Part shown: positions 55,720 to 63,947 of the stretch, in pieces | Numbering within the stretch: the stretch's first letter is position 1 | Layout of the letters: each line of letters opens with the position of its first letter | Source: Pseudomonas yangonensis | GTDB taxonomy: Bacteria > Pseudomonadota > Gammaproteobacteria > Pseudomonadales > Pseudomonadaceae | Length of the DNA stretch: 64,000 bases | Assembly: GCF_009932725.1 (NCBI RefSeq) | Contig: NZ_BLJU01000001.1 | Location: 186,001 to 250,000, forward strand | Direction: 5' to 3' | Program-made: the position numbers and the translations under genes | Notes under the pieces: generated by a model | What the model saw: only the letters and a program-made list of their open reading frames with translations | Told to the model about the DNA's origin: nothing | Databases searched by the model: none

Positions 55720-56286
55720 TCACTCGTTGACCGGATGATCGTCGAAAAGCGCCATGGTGGTCATGGTCAGCACTTCGGCCGGGGTGTCGGTGATGTTGGC
55801 CAGGCGATGCAGCTTGCCGGCATCGAAATGCACCGAATCGCCGGGGCCGAGCGGGTAGTCGCGACCTTCGATGGTGTAGACGATTCGCCCGCTGAGCACG
55901 TAGGAAAACTCCACGCCTTCATGGGCAATCAGCTCCGACTGATAGCCCACCGGAATGTTCATCTTCACCGCGTTGATCGAGTTGCCGGGAAACGAGCTGG
56001 ACAGGCGTTCGTAGGCCAGCAGCTGGCCGCCTACGGTGTAGCGCACCCGCTCGTTCACGTGCGAATCCGGCTGCGGTTGGGCGGGCTGGTCGAACAGCAC
56101 GTTGAGCGGCACGTCGAGCGCCTTGGCGATGCTGGCCAGCGACGATAGCGAGACGCCGGTCAGGTTGCGTTCTGCCTGGGACAGGAAGCTGGCGGTCAGG
56201 CCGGCCTCGGCCGCCACCTGATTGAGAGTCTTGCCGGCGGCCCGCCGGTAGCGGCGCAAACGTTCGCCAATGCGATCTGCGGTCAT
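55720..56286 (-). CDS. psdR: PsdR, XRE/cupin repressor of dipeptide metabolism
   Basis: The product (188 aa) has an N-terminal XRE helix-turn-helix (RIGERLRRYRRAAGKTLNQ, LTASFLSQAERNLTGVSLSS) and a C-terminal cupin (HEGVEFSYVLSGRIVYTIEG, GDSVHFDAGKLHRLAN) that should bind a small ligand. In P. aeruginosa PsdR sits beside mdpA and dpp genes and represses them; the same order is found here, which supports the name. The gene is divergent from mdpA across a 185-base region that holds two palindromic operators. Confidence 0.9.
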   Translation of the reverse strand: MTADRIGERLRRYRRAAGKTLNQVAAEAGLTASFLSQAERNLTGVSLSSLASIAKALDVPLNVLFDQPAQPQPDSHVNERVRYTVGGQLLAYERLSSSFPGNSINAVKMNIPVGYQSELIAHEGVEFSYVLSGRIVYTIEGRDYPLGPGDSVHFDAGKLHRLANITDTPAEVLTMTTMALFDDHPVNE

Positions 56287-56362
56287 GAAAGTGGCTCGCT
56301 ATTCGGGTCAGCGGAGTATACCCATGAGCCGCGGGGACTCCAGCCCGATACCGGCGAGCTTT

Positions 56363-56377
56363 TTAAGTCGGGCTGAA
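56363..56377. promoter_or_regulatory. PsdR-like operator 1 between psdR and mdpA
   Basis: TTAAGT-CGG-GCTGAA, nearly identical in form to the site at 55640 before dppA. It is centred 33 bp from the stronger palindrome at 56396. Confidence 0.6.
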
Positions 56378-56395
56378 AAAAGCTTTGACCAGAAT

Positions 56396-56410
56396 TTAAG
56401 TAGAACTTAA
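56396..56410. promoter_or_regulatory. PsdR-like operator 2 between psdR and mdpA
   Basis: TTAAGT-AGA-ACTTAA, a perfect palindrome that extends to AATTTAAGT-AGA-ACTTAAATT at 56393-56413. It is the best copy of the motif and lies about 60 bases before the mdpA start. Confidence 0.7.
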
Positions 56411-56471
56411 ATTTTTGCCACAAGTTGCCCGGCGACGATGTCCGTCATGGGTGCCAGACGAGGATGTGCAG

Positions 56472-57701
56472 ATGACACTGGGAGTCGGCGGCAGTACGCC
56501 GGAGCAGGCCTTGGCGCGCCTGCAGAACATGATGGCCGGCGCGGAGCCGATCAGTGCGGCGGAGTACCAGGCACGCATCGCCCGCGCTCAGGCGCAGATG
56601 CGCGAGCAGGGTATCGCCGCGCTGTTTCTGGCCGCCGGCAGCAATCTGCAGTACTTCACCGGCGTGCAGTGGAATGCCAGCGAGCGCATGGTCGGCGCGA
56701 TTCTGCCCGCCAGTGGCGCCCTGGAATATCTGGCGCCGGCGTTCGAGGAAGGCACGGTGCGCGACTTTCAGGTGGTGCCCGGCGCGATCAATACCTGGCA
56801 GGAGCACGAAAGCCCCTACGCGCTGCTTCTGAACTGCCTGCAACGCCTCGGCGTATCGCCCAATGATGGTGCGTCGCCGAAGGTAGGCCTTTGTTCATCC
56901 CTGCCCTTTTTCATGTTCGAAGGCATCCGCCAGCTGACCGGCGGTTATCGCTTCGTCGACGCCGGGTGCATCACCACCGCCTGTCGCCAATGCAAGTCGC
57001 CAGCGGAAATCGCGCTGATGCAGCGCGCCAAGGACATGACCCTGGAGGTGCACAAGGCCGCTGCGAGCATCCTCCATGAAGGCATCAGCACCACCGAGGT
57101 CGCCGAGTTCATCCGCCAGGCGCACCGACGCGTCGGTGCGCCTGGCTCGACCTTCTGCATCGTCCTGTTCGGTGCTGCCAGTGCCTTTCCGCATGGGGTC
57201 AAGCATGCGCAGCGGCTCAAGGACGGCGACATGGTGCTGATCGACACCGGCTGCAAAGTGCACAGTTACCTGTCGGACATCACCCGCAGCTACGTCTTCG
57301 GCACACCCAGCGCGCGTCAGCGCGACTTCTGGAACAAGGAAAAAGCCGCGCAGCAGGCAGCGTTCGAGGCCGCCACCCTGGGGGCGCCCTGTTCGTCGGT
57401 GGATGCGGCGGCGCGGCGTAGCCTGGAGGCCGCAGGGCTTGGCCCCGGTTATGCCTTGCCGGGCTTGCCGCACCGTACCGGTCACGGCATCGGCCTGGAC
57501 ATTCACGAGGGGCCTTACCTGGTCGGCGGCGATGACACCCCGCTGGCAGAGGGCATGTGCTTCAGCAACGAGCCGATGATCTGCGTGCCGGGCGAGTTCG
57601 GCATCCGTCTCGAGGATCACTTCTACATGACCGCCGACGGCCCGCGCTGGTTTACCCAGCCCAGTCATTCGGTGGATGACCCGTTCGGCTTGAACGCCTG
57701 A
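56472..57701 (+). CDS. mdpA: MdpA, M24-family dipeptidase (Xaa-Pro aminopeptidase-like)
   Basis: The product (409 aa) is a metallopeptidase with the pita-bread fold. Metal ligands are visible in order: Asp in LIDTGCKVHSYL, Asp in SDITRSYVFG, His in HRTGHGIGLDIHEGP, Glu in FSNEPMICVPG and Glu in IRLEDHFYM. It should cleave dipeptides brought in by Dpp. The ATG at 56472 follows GAGGATG and gives a family start; a longer frame adds 19 residues of no family character and would overlap the operator region. A terminator follows closely. Confidence 0.9.
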   Translation: MTLGVGGSTPEQALARLQNMMAGAEPISAAEYQARIARAQAQMREQGIAALFLAAGSNLQYFTGVQWNASERMVGAILPASGALEYLAPAFEEGTVRDFQVVPGAINTWQEHESPYALLLNCLQRLGVSPNDGASPKVGLCSSLPFFMFEGIRQLTGGYRFVDAGCITTACRQCKSPAEIALMQRAKDMTLEVHKAAASILHEGISTTEVAEFIRQAHRRVGAPGSTFCIVLFGAASAFPHGVKHAQRLKDGDMVLIDTGCKVHSYLSDITRSYVFGTPSARQRDFWNKEKAAQQAAFEAATLGAPCSSVDAAARRSLEAAGLGPGYALPGLPHRTGHGIGLDIHEGPYLVGGDDTPLAEGMCFSNEPMICVPGEFGIRLEDHFYMTADGPRWFTQPSHSVDDPFGLNA

Positions 57702-57723
57702 GCCTGGTTTCGTACACGAGAAC

Positions 57724-57748
57724 GCCCGGCCAATTGGCCGGGCATTTT
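57724..57748 (+). terminator. Rho-independent terminator of mdpA
   Basis: GCCCGGCC-AATT-GGCCGGGC forms a perfect eight-base-pair stem followed by ATTTT, 22 bases after the stop codon of mdpA. Confidence 0.85.
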
Positions 57749-57863
57749 CGTTTAGGTCGTTAGACCGGATGAAACGGCGGGAGCGCTCCTGGCCGCGAAG
57801 GGCTTCGCCACCCTGCCCGCGGACAAGTGCGCTGCTACGAGCGCTGAAGCCCTTTTTCCGTCG

Positions 57864-59459
57864 TCACTCGATGCTCACGCCATAGAAGGAGTTGATGCCG
57901 AACGGGCTGATCTTGAAGTTCTTCACCCGAGTACTCATCGGCTGATACACCGTGGAGTGGGCGATCGGCGTGTTCTGCACGTCGGCCTTGAGCAGGTGCT
58001 GCGCCTGCTTGTACAGCGCGGTGCGTTCCTCGCGGTCGTTGATCGTCTTGGCCTTCTTGACCAGCGCATCGAACTCCTTGTTGCACAGACGGCTGTAATT
58101 GTTGCCGCCGATGGCGTCGCAGCCGTAGAGCACGCTCAGCCAGTTGTCGGGGTCACCGTTGTCGCCGGTCCAGCCGATCAGCAGGGCGTCATGTTCGCCG
58201 GCCTTGGCGCGCTTGTTGTACTCGCCCCACTCGTAGCTGACGATGCGCGCCCTGATGCCGATCTTGGCCCAGTCGGCCTGCAGCATCTCGGCCATCAGCT
58301 TGGCGTTGGGGTTGTACGGGCGCTGCACGGGCATGGCCCACAGGGTGATCTCGGTACCTTCCTTCACGCCGGCGGCCTTGAGCAGTTCCCTGGCCTTTTC
58401 CGGGTTGTAGGGGGTGTCCTTGATGGTGTCGTCATAGGACCACTGGGTCGGCGGCATACCGTTGACCGCCACCTGGCCGGCGCCCTGGTACACCGCGTCG
58501 ATGATGGCCTGCTTGTTGACCGCCATGTCCATGGCCTGGCGCACTTCGAGTTGGTCGAACGGCTTGTGCTCGGTGTTGTAGGCCAGGTAGCCAACGTTGA
58601 AACCAGCCTGCTCGGGCATCTGCAGCTTGGGATCTTTCTTCAGATTTTCCAGGTCGGCCGGGCGCGGGAATACGCTGACGTGGCATTCACCGGCACGCAG
58701 TTTCTGCATGCGCACCGAGGGGTCGGTGTTGATGGCGAAGATCAGGTTGTCGATCTTCACGTCATCCGGGTTCCAGTAGTCCTTGTTGCCCTTGTAACGG
58801 ATCTGCGCGTCTTTCTGGTAACGGCTGAACACGAACGGGCCGGTGCCGATGGGCTTCTGATTGATGTCGGCGGCCTTGCCGGCCTTGAGCAGTTGGGCGG
58901 CGTACTCGGCCGAGTGGATCGAGGCGAAGCTCATGGCCATGTTCTGGATGAAGGCGGCATCGACGGTGTTGAGGGTGAAACGCACTGTGTGCTCGTCGAG
59001 CTTCTCGATCCTGGCGATGTTCTGGTCCATGCCCATGTCGGTGAAGTAGGGGAACTCGGTGGGGTACGCCTGGCGGAACGGGTCGTCCTTGTCGAGCATG
59101 CGGTTGAAGGTGAACAGCACGTCGTCGGCGTTGAACTCGCGGCTGGGCGTGAAGTACTCGGTGGTGTGGAACTTCACCCCGGGGCGCAGCTTGAAGGTGT
59201 AGGTCAGGCCGTCCTCGGAGACCTCCCAGCTCTCGGCCAGACCAGGCTCGACCTGCGTGCCACCTCGCTCGAACTGGGTCAGACGGTTGAAGACGGTTTC
59301 TGCCGCGGCGTCGAAATCGGTGCCGGTGGTGTACAGGCCCGGGTCGAAACCGGCGGGGCTGCCCTCGGAACAGAACACCAGGTTGGCGGCGCTGGCGAGG
59401 GGGGCGCCGGCAATCAGCCCGGCGGTAAGCAAAGCCTGGAGAATGGCGTTCTTGCGCAT
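57864..59459 (-). CDS. Dipeptide-binding protein, DppA paralogue (copy 2)
   Basis: The product (531 aa) has the same length and plan as DppA copy 1: signal peptide (ILQALLTAGLIAGAPLASA), mature start ANLVFCSEGSPAGFDPGLYT, LRPGVKFHTTEYFTPSREFN and GWTGDNGDPDNWLSVLYGC. Long stretches are identical between the two. Differences cluster in the middle (PRPADLENLKKDPKLQM against PRPADLQSLQADKNLKV), which may shift ligand choice. The second of two adjacent ATGs is chosen because GAGG is then five bases away. No PsdR-like site is evident upstream. It has no transporter genes of its own and probably feeds DppBCDF. Confidence 0.92.
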   Translation of the reverse strand: MRKNAILQALLTAGLIAGAPLASAANLVFCSEGSPAGFDPGLYTTGTDFDAAAETVFNRLTQFERGGTQVEPGLAESWEVSEDGLTYTFKLRPGVKFHTTEYFTPSREFNADDVLFTFNRMLDKDDPFRQAYPTEFPYFTDMGMDQNIARIEKLDEHTVRFTLNTVDAAFIQNMAMSFASIHSAEYAAQLLKAGKAADINQKPIGTGPFVFSRYQKDAQIRYKGNKDYWNPDDVKIDNLIFAINTDPSVRMQKLRAGECHVSVFPRPADLENLKKDPKLQMPEQAGFNVGYLAYNTEHKPFDQLEVRQAMDMAVNKQAIIDAVYQGAGQVAVNGMPPTQWSYDDTIKDTPYNPEKARELLKAAGVKEGTEITLWAMPVQRPYNPNAKLMAEMLQADWAKIGIRARIVSYEWGEYNKRAKAGEHDALLIGWTGDNGDPDNWLSVLYGCDAIGGNNYSRLCNKEFDALVKKAKTINDREERTALYKQAQHLLKADVQNTPIAHSTVYQPMSTRVKNFKISPFGINSFYGVSIE

Positions 59460-59682
59460 CATGACCTCATCGTTGTTGTGGTTGTGATCCTTGAGGAGCC
59501 TCGTAAGGAGACCACCACCGAAACTATGCAGGCCTTGTGCCCGGGGCAAGTGCAGCAGCGCGGCGAAAATGGTTAGCGCTACAGCGCTGTAACTAGCTGT
59601 CGCATTTATGAACTTTTGCAGGGCATGGATGGCGAAACGCCGTTATCAGCGGATAACGGCGCTGCTTCGTCGCGGGGCTGGA

Positions 59683-60396
59683 TCAGGGCATCTGCACTTC
59701 GATGATGCCATCGGCGCTGACCGTGACCTGGCTGGTGCCAGCCTCGATCTGCGGCGTGGGCGCTGCGTCCATCATCGCCATGCCCTTGGCCTCGAAGTTA
59801 CGCATGGTCACCCGGGGTTGGAAACCGCCGGTATTGAGGCTCAGGCTGACCAGCTTGTAGGTCTTGCCGCCCAGTGCTTCGGTGGCCAGCTGGGCGCGCG
59901 CCCTGAAGGCATTGACGGCGTCCTTGAGCATGGCGTCTTCGCGCGTCTTGCGCGTGTCGGTGGCGATGCTGAAGTCCATGCCGGCCATCTTCATCGATTG
60001 CAGCAGCTCGCCGGTAAGGGTGGACAGGCGGGCGAAGTCGGCGCTCTCCAGGCGCACCTCGGCGCGCTCGCGCCAGGCGGTGATTTTCTGGCCCTTGTCG
60101 TCGTACACCGGATAGCTGTTGCGGCTGCCCAGTTTGACCGACACGCCCTTGACCTGACGAGCCTGCTCCAGGGTCTTGTTGAGGGCAGTGGTGATCTCGG
60201 CTGCCAGCTTGGCCGGGTCGGCATTCTGCGATTCGGTATAGAGGGTGACGTGCATCAGGTCGTGTGCCACCTCCTGATTCACCTCGGCGCGCAGGGCGAT
60301 CTGGTTGTAGCGCGCCTCGTCGGCAAGCAGACCTGTACTGGCCAGGCCGGCGATGGTCAGGGCGAGGATGGAGGCGATACGGGGCATGGTGCGCAT
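59683..60396 (-). CDS. SIMPL-domain (DUF541) exported protein
   Basis: The product (237 aa) has a signal peptide (IASILALTIAGLASTGLLA) and a SIMPL/DUF541 domain with VNQEVAHDLMHVTLYTESQN, RNSYPVYDDKGQKITAWRER and LSLNTGGFQPRVTMR. E. coli YggE is a distant relative linked to oxidative stress, but no molecular function is settled. AAGGA lies eight bases before the ATG. It is divergent from roxS; the same order is found in P. aeruginosa as I recall. Confidence 0.88.
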   Translation of the reverse strand: MRTMPRIASILALTIAGLASTGLLADEARYNQIALRAEVNQEVAHDLMHVTLYTESQNADPAKLAAEITTALNKTLEQARQVKGVSVKLGSRNSYPVYDDKGQKITAWRERAEVRLESADFARLSTLTGELLQSMKMAGMDFSIATDTRKTREDAMLKDAVNAFRARAQLATEALGGKTYKLVSLSLNTGGFQPRVTMRNFEAKGMAMMDAAPTPQIEAGTSQVTVSADGIIEVQMP

Positions 60397-60591
60397 GTGC
60401 AGTTCCTTTTTCAGTGGCCTTGATGGCCGTTTCCCGAGGGTAGACGAAGACGGGTGAGGATTCGGGTTAAACGCGCTTGAGTTTTTTCACCGCGCGTTCA
60501 AACAGGGGCGCAAAGGTGTGCGTCCGGTTGCCGCAGCGGCGCAAGGCCGCAGCAGGCTTGGTTATACTCGCCGGCATCAACTGGAGTCGCC

Positions 60592-61845
60592 ATGCTCGAA
60601 CCCGTGCAGTTACTCTCCGCCAGTCGCCAGAATCTATGGCGCCTGACCCTCATCCGTATTCTGGTGCTGGCCGCTCAGGCAGGCTCGGTCGGGCTTGCCT
60701 ACAAGTCCGGCATGATACCGCTGCCCTGGTTGCAGTTATCGGTCACCCTTGGCGTTTCTCTGCTGCTGTGTCTGGGCACGGCGCTGCGTCTGCGCGGTCC
60801 CTGGCCGGTGACCGAGGTCGAGTACGCGGTACAGCTGGGCTTTGACCTGATCATCCACAGCGTACTGCTGTACTACTCGGGCGGTTCGACCAATCCCTTC
60901 GTCTCCTATTACCTGGTGCCACTGACCATCGCCGCGGCGACGCTGCCCTGGCTGTTCACCATCGTGCTTTCCGGCCTGGCGCTGGCTGGCTACACCCTGT
61001 TGCTGGTGTGGACGCACCCGCTCGAGCTGCCTGCCGCCCGCGAGAGCCTGCTGGTCTACGGCATGTGGCTGAGCTTTGCCCTGGCGGCGTCGTTGATCAC
61101 CTTCTTCGTCGCCAAGATGGCCGAGGAGCTGCGCCGCCAGGACGAGTTGCGTGCCGAACGCCGTGAGGAGAGTCTGCGTGATCAGCAGCTGCTGGCCGTG
61201 GCCACCCAGGCCGCCGGCGCCGCCCATGAGCTGGGAACGCCGCTGGGCACCATGAGCGTGCTGCTCAAGGAGCTGCGCCAGGAATACCGCGACAAGCCCG
61301 CGCTGCAGGATGACCTGGCGCTGCTGCAGGAGCAGGTCAAGCTGTGCAAGTTCACCTTGCAGCAGCTGGTGCGCGCCGCCGAGAACGACCGGCGCCAGGC
61401 GGTTATCGAGCAGTCCAGCGTCGAGTGGCTGGAAACCACTCTCAATCGCTGGCACCTGATGCGACCCGAGGCCAGTTACCGCTACCAGTGCCTCGGCCGT
61501 GGCACGCCGCCGCGCATCATGCCGCCGGCCGACCTTACCCAGGCACTGCTCAACCTGCTCAACAACGCCGCCGATGCCTGCCCGGACAAACTCGATATCC
61601 GTCTGGACTGGGATCATCAGTGGCTGCGCCTGAGCATTCGCGATCATGGTGTCGGCGTGCCGCTGGCCATCGCCGAACAGCTGGGTCGACCCTTCTTCAC
61701 CACCAAGGGCAAGGGCTTCGGCCTGGGGTTGTTCCTCAGCCAGGCCAGCGTGACCCGTGCTGGTGGCACGGTTAAGTTGTATAACCATGAAGAAGGCGGC
61801 ACCCTCACCGAATTGAAGTTGCCGCGAGCCTATGGCGTGGCCTGA
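60592..61845 (+). CDS. roxS: RoxS, redox-sensing histidine kinase (RegB/PrrB type)
   Basis: The product (417 aa) has six membrane helices, then a kinase core with His212 in AAGAAHELGTPLGT and an ATP-binding domain with LLNLLNNAADACPD, IRDHGVGVP and GKGFGLGLFLSQASV. Residues 97-103 read GGSTNPF, the GGxxNPF quinone-binding signature of RegB. It probably tunes expression of respiratory oxidases and cyanide-tolerant respiration through RoxR. GGAGTCGCC precedes the ATG, and roxR starts 15 bases after the stop. Confidence 0.95.
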   Translation: MLEPVQLLSASRQNLWRLTLIRILVLAAQAGSVGLAYKSGMIPLPWLQLSVTLGVSLLLCLGTALRLRGPWPVTEVEYAVQLGFDLIIHSVLLYYSGGSTNPFVSYYLVPLTIAAATLPWLFTIVLSGLALAGYTLLLVWTHPLELPAARESLLVYGMWLSFALAASLITFFVAKMAEELRRQDELRAERREESLRDQQLLAVATQAAGAAHELGTPLGTMSVLLKELRQEYRDKPALQDDLALLQEQVKLCKFTLQQLVRAAENDRRQAVIEQSSVEWLETTLNRWHLMRPEASYRYQCLGRGTPPRIMPPADLTQALLNLLNNAADACPDKLDIRLDWDHQWLRLSIRDHGVGVPLAIAEQLGRPFFTTKGKGFGLGLFLSQASVTRAGGTVKLYNHEEGGTLTELKLPRAYGVA

Positions 61846-61860
61846 TTAGGAAAACCAAGC

Positions 61861-62421
61861 ATGAGCGAAGAATCCCTGTTCGAAGGCGAAGAACATCCGC
61901 ATCTGCTGCTGGTGGATGACGACCCCACCTTCACCCGTGTGATGGCGCGTGCCATGAGTCGCCGCGGCCTGCGCGTGTCCACTGCATCCAGCGCCGACGA
62001 AGGCTTGGCCCTGGCCAAGGAGGACATGCCGGATTACGCGGTGGTCGACCTGAAGATGGAAGGCGATTCCGGCCTGGTGCTGCTGCCCAAGCTGCTGGAG
62101 CTGGATCCGGAGATGCGCGTGGTGATTCTTACCGGCTATTCCAGCATCGCCACCGCGGTGGAGGCGATCAAACGCGGTGCGGCCAACTACCTGTGCAAAC
62201 CGGCCGATGCCGACGATGTGCTCACTGCATTGCTCTCCGAGCACGCCGATCTCGACAGCCTGGTGCCGGAAAATCCGATGTCGGTGGACCGCCTGCAGTG
62301 GGAGCACATCCAGCGCGTGCTGGCTGAGCACGAAGGCAACATTTCTGCCACCGCCCGCGCCCTGGGCATGCACCGTCGTACCTTGCAACGCAAGCTGCAG
62401 AAGCGTCCGGTTCGCCGCTGA
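61861..62421 (+). CDS. roxR: RoxR, response regulator (RegA/PrrA type)
   Basis: The product (186 aa) has a receiver with Asp63 in YAVVDLKMEGDSG and Lys113 in LCKPADADD, and a C-terminal Fis-type helix-turn-helix (GNISATARALGMHRRTLQRK), the compact layout of RegA/PrrA/RoxR. It pairs with RoxS just upstream in one operon. A REP element begins seven bases after the stop. Confidence 0.95.
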   Translation: MSEESLFEGEEHPHLLLVDDDPTFTRVMARAMSRRGLRVSTASSADEGLALAKEDMPDYAVVDLKMEGDSGLVLLPKLLELDPEMRVVILTGYSSIATAVEAIKRGAANYLCKPADADDVLTALLSEHADLDSLVPENPMSVDRLQWEHIQRVLAEHEGNISATARALGMHRRTLQRKLQKRPVRR

Positions 62422-62428
62422 GGTGTTC

Positions 62429-62474
62429 GTAGCCCAGGCGCTTTTTCGATAGGTGCCGCCTGCATCCGGGCTAC
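62429..62474. repeat. GTAGCCC REP palindrome, copy 4
   Basis: GTAGCCCAGGCGC at the left and GCATCCGGGCTAC at the right form an imperfect inverted repeat directly after roxR, similar to copies at 31933, 43733 and 47138. Confidence 0.7.
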
Positions 62475-62520
62475 GGGTTCGTCGCCGTCGCAGGTGTGAT
62501 TACCCGTAGCCGGAAAATAC

Positions 62521-62532
62521 TTAGCCAGCTAA
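62521..62532. promoter_or_regulatory. TTAGC-N2-GCTAA palindrome before the AEC transporter
   Basis: TTAGCCAGCTAA has perfect five-base arms and shares its core with the 14-bp palindrome before the Bcr/CflA exporter at 40665. It lies 32 bases before the transporter start, where an operator would be expected. Confidence 0.4.
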
Positions 62533-62564
62533 CATAGGTCGTCAGACAACCTGCTGGTGTGGTC

Positions 62565-63506
62565 ATGCTCGCCGTCGCTGCACAAACCCTCGCCGTCACC
62601 GCGCCCGTGTTCGCCATGCTCTTTCTCGGCGCGGTGCTCAAACGTGTGCGCTGGATCGATACCCCCTTCATCGATACCGCTTCGAGCCTGGTGTTTCGCG
62701 GCACCATGCCGACGCTGCTGTTTCTTGGCGTGGTCAAGGCGGATCTGGATGCGGCCCTGCAGCCGCAGCTGCTGACCTACTTCTTCCTGGCCACCGTGGC
62801 TTCCTTCTTCGTGGCCTGGGCCTGGGCGATCTGGCGGGTGCCGTTCGAAGACCGCGGCATCTACACCCAGGGCGCCTTTCGCGGCAACAACGGCATCGTC
62901 GGTCTGGCCCTGGCCACCAGCATGTACGGTGACTACGGTCTTTCGGTCGGCTCATTGCTCGCGGCGCTGGTGATCCTTTGCTACAACGCGCTCTCGGCGG
63001 TGGTTCTGGCCATCTACAGTCCGGGCGCCAAGCCCGGTGCCAAGGCCATCGTGCGCAGTATCGTGACCAATCCGATGATCATCGGTGTGCTGTTGGCAGT
63101 GCCGATCGCCTACTGGAAAATCCCGCTGCCGCAGTGGTTTCTGACCTCGGCCGAGTACTTCGCGCAGATGACCCTGCCGCTGGCGCTGATCTGCATCGGC
63201 GGCACCCTGAGCCTGGCCTCGCTGCGCCGCAGCAGTGGCACCGCCATCGGCTCAGGCATGATGAAGATGGTCTGGTTGCCGCTACTGAGCACTTCAGGCG
63301 CCTGGCTGCTGGGCTTTCGTGACGCGGATCTGGCGATCCTCTTTCTGTATTTCGCCAGCCCGACGGCCGCGGCCAGCTTCGTCATGGCGCGCGCGGTGGG
63401 CGCCAACCATGAGCTGGCGGCAGCCATTATCGTCATCACTACCCTGGCGGCTGTGGTCACCACCAATATCGGTCTGCTGTTGCTGCAGTGGGGGGGCTGG
63501 ATCTAG
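62565..63506 (+). CDS. AEC-family transporter (auxin efflux carrier type)
   Basis: The product (313 aa) has about ten membrane segments in two inverted halves: PVFAMLFLGAVLKRVRWID at the start, FRGNNGIVGLALATSMYGDYG in the first crossover and LPLALICIGGTLSLASL in the second. Bacterial members move malate, malonate or other organic anions; the substrate here cannot be named. The start is uncertain: an in-frame GTG lies six bases upstream and neither has a good ribosome site. Confidence 0.88.
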   Translation: MLAVAAQTLAVTAPVFAMLFLGAVLKRVRWIDTPFIDTASSLVFRGTMPTLLFLGVVKADLDAALQPQLLTYFFLATVASFFVAWAWAIWRVPFEDRGIYTQGAFRGNNGIVGLALATSMYGDYGLSVGSLLAALVILCYNALSAVVLAIYSPGAKPGAKAIVRSIVTNPMIIGVLLAVPIAYWKIPLPQWFLTSAEYFAQMTLPLALICIGGTLSLASLRRSSGTAIGSGMMKMVWLPLLSTSGAWLLGFRDADLAILFLYFASPTAAASFVMARAVGANHELAAAIIVITTLAAVVTTNIGLLLLQWGGWI

Positions 63507-63561
63507 CGCTAGGCCCTGGGGCCGATTGGCCGGCGATGCCTGATCACCGGCGAACCGACTG

Positions 63562-63945
63562 CTACGAGGCGCTGTTCTGGTACTCGTCGATCACTTCCTG
63601 TGCCGCGCGGAAGGCATCGATGCTGGCCGGTACGCCGGCATACACAGCGCAGTGCAGCAGGGTTTCGCGGATTTCCTCGACGGTGCAGCCGTTGTTCAGT
63701 GCGCCGCGCACGTGTCCCTTGAGTTCCTGCGGGCATTTCAGCGCGGTCAGCGCAGCCAGGGTGATCAGGCTGCGCGTCGCCCGCGGCAGGCCGCTGCGAG
63801 TCCACACGCCGCCCCAGGCGTGTTCGTTGACGAAGTCCTGCAGCGGCTGGCTGAACTCGGTGGCGTTGCCCAGGGCGCGGTCGACGAACGTGTCGCCCAT
63901 CACCTCACGGCGCACCTGCAGACCGCGTTCATGACTGTCGCTCAT
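63562..63945 (-). CDS. Carboxymuconolactone decarboxylase family protein (PcaC-like)
   Basis: The product (127 aa) is a small all-helical protein of the AhpD/CMD family. It carries GGVWTRSGLPRATRSLITLA, LKGHVRGALNNGCTVEEIRE and LLHCAVYAGVPASIDAF, closest to 4-carboxymuconolactone decarboxylase PcaC. The Cys and His that would be a peroxidase CxxC pair in AhpD are not arranged as such, which argues for the decarboxylase branch. No other protocatechuate gene is in view, so the true substrate is open. Confidence 0.88.
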   Translation of the reverse strand: MSDSHERGLQVRREVMGDTFVDRALGNATEFSQPLQDFVNEHAWGGVWTRSGLPRATRSLITLAALTALKCPQELKGHVRGALNNGCTVEEIRETLLHCAVYAGVPASIDAFRAAQEVIDEYQNSAS

Positions 63946-63947
63946 GT

